Shown: positions 1-5,721 of the stretch, in pieces
Layout: every line of letters begins with the position of its first letter
How positions within the stretch are numbered: the first letter of the stretch is position 1
Source: Bradyrhizobium viridifuturi
GTDB lineage: Bacteria; Pseudomonadota; Alphaproteobacteria; Rhizobiales; Xanthobacteraceae
Direction: 5' to 3'
NCBI RefSeq assembly: GCF_001238275.1
Contig: NZ_LGTB01000065.1
Span: 1-33,409, forward strand
Length of the DNA: 33,409 nt
Position numbers and translations under genes: made by a program
Notes under the pieces: model-generated
Told to the model about the DNA's origin: nothing
What the model saw: only the letters and a program-made list of their open reading frames with translations
Database searches by the model: none

Positions 1-162
1 GTAGCCATAGCTCCGGACCGCGGACGCGCATGCTCCGGAGTGCGTTCGCATTGGCGGACAACGTTGGCGCTGTGCCGCACCACGGCAATGGGTTTTGCTT
101 GTGAACGTGGCCGTCGTCGGGTTCGCGACGATCCGACCAATTCGCGGAACGAGCTCTCTGAT
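1..162. other. left edge, no gene seen
   Basis: This is the sequence downstream of the HEAT-repeat gene stop codon. No convincing reading frame, RNA gene or terminator with a T-tract is visible. Frames crossing it are antisense to the HEAT gene and lack recognisable motifs. Confidence 0.5.
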
Positions 163-1140
163 CTACGATTTCGCCTTCGACGTTTTCGCCGCGATCTGTT
201 GCAGCGCCCAGCGCGCGTTCTTTCGTACGTCGGGATCCTGGTCGTCCGCAATGACCGCCAAGAATGCTGCGCCGTCGGGATGAGCGATCTCACCCAACGC
301 GGCGGCCGCTTCCTTGCGCAAATTCGCCTGCACGTGATTGACGCAATTCCCGATCGGGCGCACGGCCCGCTCGATCCTCATCTTCCCGAGGCTGCGAACG
401 GCCTTGAGCCGCACCTGCCAGAACTCGTCCGCGAGCAACGCGACCAATTGATCGGCCGCCAACGCACCATTGACGTTGAGCCCCAGCGTTTCGGCCGCCA
501 TCTCGCGCACCATCCAGTCGTCGTCCTGGAGCGCACGCCTGATGGTTTCCGCCGCCGGTTTCATCTGCGAAAACGCCAGCGCGCTCACCGCGGCGCGGCG
601 CACATGCGCGTCGGGATCGTGGATTAGCGCCGTCAGGGCAGGAATCGATTCCTCGAGCTTGAGGAAGCCGATGACTCCGATCGCCTGCACGCGCACCGCC
701 GCGTCCTTGTCCCGCAGAGCCTCGAGCGCCGGCTTCAATGTGTCCTTGCGGCGCAATTCCTTCAGCGCCCGCAACGCCCCCATGCGGACGAAGGCGTGGG
801 CATGGTTGACCAGCGGCAGGATGACATCCGCACAGGCCGGGTCTTTGAACTCGGCCATGCTGTCGGCCGCGGCCGCCGCGACGATGCTCTCGGGGTCGAT
901 CAGCAATCCTGCCAGCGCATCCGCCGCCTCCGGCCCGTCGAACTCCCCGAGCGCCATCGCGACCTGCTGCCGCACGCCGGCATCAGGATCTAACACCATC
1001 CTGGCAAGATGGCCGACCGCGGCCGGGTCCCCCGAATGGCCAAGTGCAATGATGGCGACGCGACGTTCCGCAGGGTCCGCCGCCTGCAGCCGCTCGTCGG
1101 CGTCCTCGAGATCGTCGTAGGATTCGAACGGGCTCGACAT
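163..1140 (-). CDS. HEAT-repeat protein (PBS-lyase-like repeats)
   Basis: A 325-residue soluble protein made almost entirely of about nine HEAT repeats of roughly 31 residues (about residues 20-320). Each repeat has the pattern D-x-x-x-V-R-x-x-A-x-x-A-L-G, for example PDAGVRQQVAMALGEF and PDAHVRRAAVSALAF. Such alpha-solenoids usually act as protein-binding scaffolds; relatives include phycobilin lyases and assembly factors. There is no signal peptide or membrane segment, so it should be cytoplasmic. I chose the ATG at 1140 because a GAGGTGAG ribosome site overlaps the stop codon of the ferredoxin gene two bases upstream; the longer frame has no such site. The tight junction suggests translational coupling to the ferredoxin and a role in assembling or docking the flavoprotein-ferredoxin pair, which is inference. 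Confidence 0.85.
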   Translation of the reverse strand: MSSPFESYDDLEDADERLQAADPAERRVAIIALGHSGDPAAVGHLARMVLDPDAGVRQQVAMALGEFDGPEAADALAGLLIDPESIVAAAAADSMAEFKDPACADVILPLVNHAHAFVRMGALRALKELRRKDTLKPALEALRDKDAAVRVQAIGVIGFLKLEESIPALTALIHDPDAHVRRAAVSALAFSQMKPAAETIRRALQDDDWMVREMAAETLGLNVNGALAADQLVALLADEFWQVRLKAVRSLGKMRIERAVRPIGNCVNHVQANLRKEAAAALGEIAHPDGAAFLAVIADDQDPDVRKNARWALQQIAAKTSKAKS

Positions 1141-1142
1141 GC

Positions 1143-1376
1143 TCACCTCAACAGATAGGGAATATTGACGGTCACAGCGCCAGTCGGGCAATCCGCCTCG
1201 CAGGGCATGCAGTACCAGCACTCGTCATACGCCATGTAAGCCTTGCCGGTCATGTCGCTGATGCGCAGAACGTCCAGCGGACAGACGTCGACGCACACCG
1301 TGCAGCCCTTATCCGCGATGCATTTGGCGTCGTCGACCACCACGGGAACCGACGTCTGATAGGAAGCGAGTGGCAT
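1143..1376 (-). CDS. two-cluster [4Fe-4S] ferredoxin, AprB-like
   Basis: A 77-residue ferredoxin with eight cysteines in two sets: C19-x5-C25-x2-C28-x3-C32-P and C53-x2-C56-x2-C59-x3-C63-P. This should bind two [4Fe-4S] clusters. The expanded first set and the C-W-Y-C start of the second resemble the beta subunit of APS reductase (AprB), where a tryptophan at this place lies between the clusters. AprB is about 150 residues; the C-terminal tail that wraps AprA is missing here. The gene lies 33 bp after the AprA-like flavoprotein gene and has AGGAG eight bases before its ATG. It is the likely electron carrier to or from that flavoprotein. The ferredoxin assignment is firm; the AprB relationship is by motif only. 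Confidence 0.9.
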   Translation of the reverse strand: MPLASYQTSVPVVVDDAKCIADKGCTVCVDVCPLDVLRISDMTGKAYMAYDECWYCMPCEADCPTGAVTVNIPYLLR

Positions 1377-1409
1377 CGTCCAATCTCCTGTTGTATGTGG
1401 TCGGTCTGA

Positions 1410-3152
1410 TCACACGCTGGCGCGGACGCGCTGCTTGTCGTAGAGATCCTTCTCATCGTCCGCGATCGGCACGATGTAGGGCTCCACGGCGCGCTTCGCA
1501 CTCGTCATCCGACCATCCTGATTGGACAGCAGCGTGTGGCAGAACCAGTTCTCGTTGTCCTTCTCCGGGAAATCCGTTCGCCAGTGGTAAAGGCCCCAAC
1601 GGCTCTCCTCGCGGAACAGCGAGGCGTGCGCTGCCATGTCGGCGCAATCCATGATCGACTGCACTTCGAGCGCGCGGAGCAGCTCATGCGCGTTGCGCGC
1701 GATCATTCGCTGCGTCATGTCCTCGCGGACCTCAGCGAGCCGACGCATGCCAAGTTCGTATTTGCGCGTGACCTTCGGCGGCTGCAGATAGTCGTTCACT
1801 AGGCGGCGCGTCTTGTATTCAATCTGGTTCGGCGGAATACCGTCCTCGCGCGTGGTCGGCGCCAGCACGCGCTCACGCTCCAGGGCGACGTCCGCGGCGT
1901 CGAAATGAGCGAAATCGTGGCTGTCGGCGAATTCCATCGCATCGGTGCCGGCGACCGAACCGTTGGTGAAGGCGCCCAGCATGTAATTGTGCGGCACGCT
2001 GGCCATGTCGCCAGCAGCGTAAAGGCCTGGCACCGTCGTGCGCGCATTATCGTCGACGAAGACGCCGGAGGCGCTGTGACCGGAGCAGAGGCCGATCTCG
2101 GAGATGTGCATCTCAATCGATTCCTGCCGATAGTCGACCCCTCGCCCATGCTGGAACAGGCCGCGCGTCGGCCGTTCCACCTTGTGCAAGGTCGATTCGA
2201 TCTCCTCTATCGTCTTCTCGTGAAGATGCTTGAGCTGGAGGAACACCGGGCCTTTGCCCGAAAGCAACTCATTATAGAACTCGAGCATCATCTGGCCCGA
2301 CCAGTAATCGCACTCGATGAAGCGCGAGCCCTCGTTGTTGGCGGTGAAGGCGCCGAACGGACCCGCGACATAGGCACAGGCCGGGCCGTTATAGTCCTTG
2401 ATCAGCGGATTGATCTGATAGCATTCCAGGTTCGCGAGCGCCGCGCCGGCATGATAGGCCATCGCGTAGCCGTCACCCGAATTTGCGGCGTTCTCGTAGG
2501 TGCCGAACATGTAACCCGAGGTCGGAAGTCCGAGCCGTCCGGCCGCTCCCATGCACAGGACCACGGCCTTGGCCTTGATCACCAATATCTCGGCGGTGCG
2601 GGTGTTGACGCTGATCGCGCCCGCGACGCGACCATCGCCGGATTTCAGCAACCGTGTCGCCATGTAGCGGTTCGAGATTAGGATTCGGGCGCGGCGAAGC
2701 TGGCGATACAGCGCCTTCTTCACGGTGTCGCCGTTCGGCATCGGCAGGACATAGGTGCCTATATGGTGCACCTTCTTGACGGCGAAGTCGCCGTTCTCGT
2801 TCTTCAGGAACCGGATTCCGAAGCTGTCGAGCTCCTCGACGATCTTGTAGCAGTTTTGGGCGTATTTATAGACCGCCTTCTGATCGACGATTCCGTCGTT
2901 GGCGATGGTGATTTCCTTGGTGTACTGCTCGGGCGTTGCGTACCCGGGAATGACGGCGTTGTTGAGCCCGTCCATGCCCATCGAGATCGCGCCGGAGCGC
3001 TTGACGTTGGCCTTCTCGAGCAGCACGACGTCGGCTTTCGGATTCCTGAGCTTCGCCTTGAGCGCCGCCATCGGGCCGGCCGTGCCACCGCCGATCACCA
3101 GCACATCGCAGGAAACCTCCGAAAGTCCGTCTACGATCTGATCTAGCGCCAT
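1410..3152 (-). CDS. FAD-dependent oxidoreductase, APS reductase alpha-like (FRD/SDH flavoprotein family)
   Basis: A 580-residue flavoprotein. The N-terminus has the dinucleotide-binding fold G21-G-G-T-A-G26 with the ribose-binding acid E46, followed by R52-S53-G54, as in AprA and fumarate reductase. Around residue 359 is S-G-H-S-A-S-G, then GLYAAGDMA and a GAFTNGSVAG segment; the AprA family has a histidine, a GLFAIGD-like motif and SFTEGR at matching places. Known AprA enzymes convert APS to sulfite and AMP, or the reverse, through a sulfite-FAD adduct. No sat, dsr or qmo gene is nearby, so another substrate is likely. The first start in this frame would be TTG at 3227 or ATG at 3170, but AGGAG lies six bases before the ATG at 3152. 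A repeated operator motif sits 78 bp upstream, so the gene probably has its own promoter despite following the FNR gene. Confidence 0.88.
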   Translation of the reverse strand: MALDQIVDGLSEVSCDVLVIGGGTAGPMAALKAKLRNPKADVVLLEKANVKRSGAISMGMDGLNNAVIPGYATPEQYTKEITIANDGIVDQKAVYKYAQNCYKIVEELDSFGIRFLKNENGDFAVKKVHHIGTYVLPMPNGDTVKKALYRQLRRARILISNRYMATRLLKSGDGRVAGAISVNTRTAEILVIKAKAVVLCMGAAGRLGLPTSGYMFGTYENAANSGDGYAMAYHAGAALANLECYQINPLIKDYNGPACAYVAGPFGAFTANNEGSRFIECDYWSGQMMLEFYNELLSGKGPVFLQLKHLHEKTIEEIESTLHKVERPTRGLFQHGRGVDYRQESIEMHISEIGLCSGHSASGVFVDDNARTTVPGLYAAGDMASVPHNYMLGAFTNGSVAGTDAMEFADSHDFAHFDAADVALERERVLAPTTREDGIPPNQIEYKTRRLVNDYLQPPKVTRKYELGMRRLAEVREDMTQRMIARNAHELLRALEVQSIMDCADMAAHASLFREESRWGLYHWRTDFPEKDNENWFCHTLLSNQDGRMTSAKRAVEPYIVPIADDEKDLYDKQRVRASV

Positions 3153-3222
3153 CGCTTGCTCCTGGTTCATCGGCGCGACCGGCGCCTCTGGATGAGATTT
3201 GTTCAGACGATCAAGCGGCGAT

Positions 3223-3236
3223 AGCAATTAGTTGTC
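3223..3236. promoter_or_regulatory. operator-like motif copy 1 (CAATTAGTTG)
   Basis: Reads AGCAATTAGTTGTC on the plus strand, an imperfect dyad CAA-N4-TTG around the core TTAG. It lies in the 105-bp gap between the FNR gene and the flavoprotein gene, centred 78 bp before the flavoprotein ATG. Three related copies occur at 4112, 4193 and 5624. The likely binder is the Crp-family protein encoded at 4765-5541, which is inference. Confidence 0.5.
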
Positions 3237-3257
3237 GCCGGCGGACAATTTCCGCTG

Positions 3258-4031
3258 TTAGCGCTCGACAAAGGCCTTCTCGATCACGAAGTGGCCGGGC
3301 CTGCTGTGATTGCCCTCGGCAAAGCCGCGTGCGGTGAACATCGCGTGGAGCTCTTCGAGCATCGCCGGACTGCCGCAGAGCATGATGCGGTCGGTCTCAA
3401 CGTCGAGCGCCGGCTGCCCGATGTCGTCGAACAGCTGGTTCGAGGCGATCAGATCGGTGATACGGCCGCGGTTCCTGAACGGCTCGCGGGTGACGGTCGG
3501 ATAGTAGACCAGCTTGTCCCGCATCAGATCGCCGAGGAACTCGTGGTCGCGCAGGCTCGCGATGAGGTGCTCGCCATAGGCCAGCTCCGAAACCTGACGG
3601 CAGCCATGCGCGAGCACGATGCTGTCATAGCTCTCGTAGACTTCGGGATCCTTGATCAGGCTCGCGAACGGCGCGAGCCCGGTGCCGGTCGACAGCAGCA
3701 GGAGCCGCTTGCCGGGGAGGAGGTTGCCGGTGATCAAAGTGCCGGTCGCCTTGCGGCCCACCAGTATGATGTCGCCCTCCCGGATCTTCTGCAGCCGCGA
3801 GGTCAACGGACCGTCGGGCACCTTGATGCTGAAGAACTCGAGCGCCTCCTCGTGATTGGCGCTGGCCAGGCTGTAGGCCCGCATCAGGGGCCGGCCGTCG
3901 ATCTCGAGCCCGATCATCGCGAACTGGCCGTTCTGGAAGCGAAAACCCGGATCGCGGGTTGCGGTGAAGCTGAACAGGGATTCGGTCCAGTGCTTGACCG
4001 AGATGACCGTCTCCTTCTGAAAAGCGCTCAA
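3258..4031 (-). CDS. fpr: ferredoxin-NADP(+) reductase, Fpr type
   Basis: A 257-residue FAD enzyme that exchanges electrons between NADPH and ferredoxin. The FAD motif R51-A-Y-S54, the nucleotide motif S114-T-G-T-G-L-A-P121, the MLCGSP segment and the C-terminus VIEKAFVER are typical of the bacterial Fpr family, which is usually about 257 residues. The open frame runs further upstream, but those residues look non-coding. I place the start at the TTG at 4031 because AAGGAG lies eight bases before it and the protein then begins SAFQKETV, as family members do. It lies at the head of the minus-strand set with the flavoprotein and ferredoxin and probably supplies them with NADPH electrons. An operator-like copy lies about 88 bp upstream. 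Confidence 0.93.
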   Translation of the reverse strand: MSAFQKETVISVKHWTESLFSFTATRDPGFRFQNGQFAMIGLEIDGRPLMRAYSLASANHEEALEFFSIKVPDGPLTSRLQKIREGDIILVGRKATGTLITGNLLPGKRLLLLSTGTGLAPFASLIKDPEVYESYDSIVLAHGCRQVSELAYGEHLIASLRDHEFLGDLMRDKLVYYPTVTREPFRNRGRITDLIASNQLFDDIGQPALDVETDRIMLCGSPAMLEELHAMFTARGFAEGNHSRPGHFVIEKAFVER

Positions 4032-4111
4032 TGTGCTCTCTCCTTGCGTGCTCAATGCCGCGCAAGGTTTCGGAGAGCGACGCGTCCCGCAACGACGAAG
4101 CGCCGTTCTCG

Positions 4112-4125
4112 GTCGATTAGTTTCA
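4112..4125. promoter_or_regulatory. operator-like motif copy 2 (CGATTAGTTT)
   Basis: Reads GTCGATTAGTTTCA on the plus strand. Its core and left half (GTCGA-TTAG-TT) match the copy at 5624 read on the other strand. It is centred about 88 bp before the fpr TTG start, similar to the spacing of the other copies to their genes. Confidence 0.45.
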
Positions 4126-4192
4126 CATTTGCGATCGATGACCGGCGAACAGGCAGCGGCCCCTTCGAGACGCGCGACCTCGAGACTGATCC

Positions 4193-4206
4193 GGCAATTA
4201 GTTGCT
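4193..4206. promoter_or_regulatory. operator-like motif copy 3 (CAATTAGTTG)
   Basis: Reads GGCAATTAGTTGCT, the most symmetric copy (GCAA-TTAG-TTGC). It is centred about 54 bp before the DUF971 gene start. It shares GCAATTAGTTG with copy 1, and both copies also have a flanking GCTATCGC or GCGATAGC on opposite sides. Confidence 0.5.
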
Positions 4207-4252
4207 ATCGCGGTTGCCGCATCGGTGTCAGGAAAGACGGTGGAGAGTAGCC

Positions 4253-4558
4253 ATGACCATGACCGCATTGGTGGCACCGACAGTGACAGGCTACGAGGTC
4301 AGCGCCGATCTTGCGACGCTCGTCGTGCGCACCGTGCGCGACGATGAGGTCAGGCTTGGCGCCGAACAGCTCAGGTTCTCCTGCAAATGCGCGCATTGCA
4401 CCCGCGCCCGCTTCGATGGCCGCTTCCCCGAGCGGTTTCCCGGCATCGCGATCACCGAGATCGGCGATTTGGGCTACGGGCTCAACATCTCGTTCTCCGA
4501 CGGGCATAACCGCGGGATCTATCCAAAGATTTATCTGCTGAGCCTGGCGGGACACTAG
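4253..4558 (+). CDS. DUF971 protein (GBBH-like N-terminal domain)
   Basis: A 101-residue single-domain protein of the DUF971 type. C44-x-C46-x2-C49 could bind a metal or Fe-S cluster, and the end of the domain reads LNISFSDGHNRGIYPKIYLL, close to the family hallmark F-S-D-G-H-x-x-G-I-Y. In other proteins this domain precedes gamma-butyrobetaine hydroxylase or accompanies Fe-S carrier proteins; its own function is not settled. The start is the ATG at 4253, with GGAGAG five bases before it; the in-frame upstream part lacks a ribosome site. It is divergent from fpr and precedes the Crp-type regulator by 206 bp. A role in Fe-S or metal handling for the ferredoxin/flavoprotein pair would fit but is inferred. 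Confidence 0.88.
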   Translation: MTMTALVAPTVTGYEVSADLATLVVRTVRDDEVRLGAEQLRFSCKCAHCTRARFDGRFPERFPGIAITEIGDLGYGLNISFSDGHNRGIYPKIYLLSLAGH

Positions 4559-4653
4559 CCGATCTCCCGTTCTATCCCCGAGGCCGTTCGGCGAGCCCCT
4601 GTTCCATAAATCCCCCGTTCTCGATGATGAATTTTCCGGGCGGCGCGCCGCGT

Positions 4654-4669
4654 GCCATCCCGGGATGGC
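4654..4669. promoter_or_regulatory. 16-bp perfect palindrome upstream of sigma-54 promoter
   Basis: GCCATCCCGGGATGGC is a perfect palindrome centred about 53 bp before the -24 element of the sigma-54 promoter, about -78 from the predicted start. That is where enhancer-binding proteins of the NtrC class bind. It does not match the NtrC consensus itself (GCAC-N-TGGTGC). It could alternatively be a transcript hairpin, but no T-tract follows. Confidence 0.45.
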
Positions 4670-4712
4670 GCAGGCGTCGGCGTCCACCCGTCCCCGGCTT
4701 GCCAACCCGCTC

Positions 4713-4728
4713 TGGCACGGACATTGCT
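4713..4728 (+). promoter_or_regulatory. sigma-54 (-24/-12) promoter
   Basis: TGGCACGGACATTGCT matches the sigma-54 consensus TGGCACG-N4-TTGCW at every defined base. The predicted start is near 4739, giving a leader of about 26 bases that contains GGAGG before the ATG at 4765. This places the Crp-type regulator gene under sigma-54 control, often linked to nitrogen or carbon supply in this group. Confidence 0.8.
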
Positions 4729-4764
4729 CCTGTTTAGAACGGTTTGAACACTGGAGGCGGCTCG

Positions 4765-5541
4765 ATGTTGCTGCAGGCGGCCAATGCGGTTCGCGGAACC
4801 ATTCCCGCAAAAATCCGGCCCGCGGGCAGCTCCTCGCTGCTGCTCACCGAGAACCAGCAATGGATCGGCGGGCCGCCGCCGCTGATGGACAAGCTCGCGC
4901 CGCGCGAGCGCGAACTCGTGTTGAAGCAGGGCCGCCGCAAGGTGCTGAACCGCGGCCAGACCCTGTTCAGCCAGGGCGGCAAGCATGACGGCATCTGGCT
5001 GATCGAAAGCGGTCGCATCCGCGTCTTCTATACCTCGCCGCTCGGCCGCGAGATCACCCTTGCCTATTGGCATGTCGGTAATTTCGTCGGCGGGCCCGAA
5101 GTGTTCGAAGGCACCGTGCATCAATGGTCCGGCGTCGCATCCAGCAATTGCAGCGTCGTGCATCTTCCGGGAAAGGAGCTGCGCGCGCTGGCCGCCGAGA
5201 TACCGAACCTCGCCATCGGCCTCATCGAGGGCCTCACATTCAAGGGCAAATGCTATTCGGCGCTGGCCCAGATGCTGGGAACGCGCTCGATCACCCAGCG
5301 CCTTGCGCATCTCTTGCTGCACCTGGTCGATCTCTATGGCGTGGAGGACGCCGACGGCACCGTGATCGCGGCGGCATTTACCCATGCCGACATCGCCCAC
5401 ATGGTCGGCGCGACCCGGCAGTGGGTGACGATCAGCCTGAAGCGCATGCAGGAGAAGGGAATTGTGGTCACCAAACGCTCTCAGATCGTGGTTTGCCGGC
5501 GCGAGATCCTGGAGGAGATGCGGGGCCAGGCCTCTGACTAA
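4765..5541 (+). CDS. Crp/Fnr-family transcriptional regulator
   Basis: A 258-residue protein with a cyclic-nucleotide-type beta-barrel (about residues 45-145), a long dimer helix (about 150-190) and a winged helix-turn-helix (about 205-240; THADIAHMVGATRQWVT with the R-Q-W recognition helix). No FNR-type N-terminal cysteine cluster is present. An extra 40 residues precede the barrel. The start is the ATG at 4765, seven bases after GGAGG; a TTG at 4744 is in frame but less likely. Its promoter is a strong sigma-54 match. It lies between the DUF971 gene and the ABC importer, and repeated motifs lie before the neighbouring transcription units but not before itself. It is therefore the probable local regulator of flavoprotein, reductase and importer genes. 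The effector is unknown. Confidence 0.9.
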   Translation: MLLQAANAVRGTIPAKIRPAGSSSLLLTENQQWIGGPPPLMDKLAPRERELVLKQGRRKVLNRGQTLFSQGGKHDGIWLIESGRIRVFYTSPLGREITLAYWHVGNFVGGPEVFEGTVHQWSGVASSNCSVVHLPGKELRALAAEIPNLAIGLIEGLTFKGKCYSALAQMLGTRSITQRLAHLLLHLVDLYGVEDADGTVIAAAFTHADIAHMVGATRQWVTISLKRMQEKGIVVTKRSQIVVCRREILEEMRGQASD

Positions 5542-5557
5542 AGGGCATCCGATTGAG

Positions 5558-5578
5558 GCCGATGCACATGCAATCGGC
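5558..5578. repeat. inverted repeat after the Crp-type gene
   Basis: GCCGAT and ATCGGC arms are separated by nine bases (GCACATGCA, itself nearly symmetric), 17 bp after the regulator's stop codon. The right arm is part of GCAATCGGC, which recurs at 5608. It could be a hairpin ending the regulator transcript or an extra binding site before the importer operon. There is no T-tract. Confidence 0.35.
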
Positions 5579-5623
5579 TTTCGGCCGCAAAACTGCACAA
5601 GGACTATGCAATCGGCATTTCCC

Positions 5624-5638
5624 GGCAACTAATCGACC
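5624..5638. promoter_or_regulatory. operator-like motif copy 4 (CAACTAATCG)
   Basis: Reads GGCAACTAATCGACC on the plus strand; its complement GGTCGATTAGTTGCC aligns with copies 1-3. It is centred about 92 bp before the start of the ABC binding-protein gene. Read along its target gene, the core is CTAA, the same relative direction as copies 1 and 2. Confidence 0.5.
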
Positions 5639-5721
5639 GCGACGATGAATCCCGATTTGCCCGGCTTGCGCCCTCACCCAATCATGGCCGCCACAGCACA
5701 TCCAACCGAAAGAGGATGAGA

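Larger units (their letters stand above)
4032..4252. promoter_or_regulatory. divergent promoter region between fpr and DUF971 gene
   Basis: A 221-bp gap between divergently oriented genes. It holds two copies of the CRATTAGTTK motif, centred at about 4118 and 4199, each placed so that it could serve the nearer gene. No confident sigma-70 hexamers were identified. Confidence 0.6.

Noticed and set aside
4654..4669. The palindrome as an NtrC binding site
   Set aside because: It lacks the GCAC/GTGC half sites of NtrC; kept only as an unspecified enhancer-type site.
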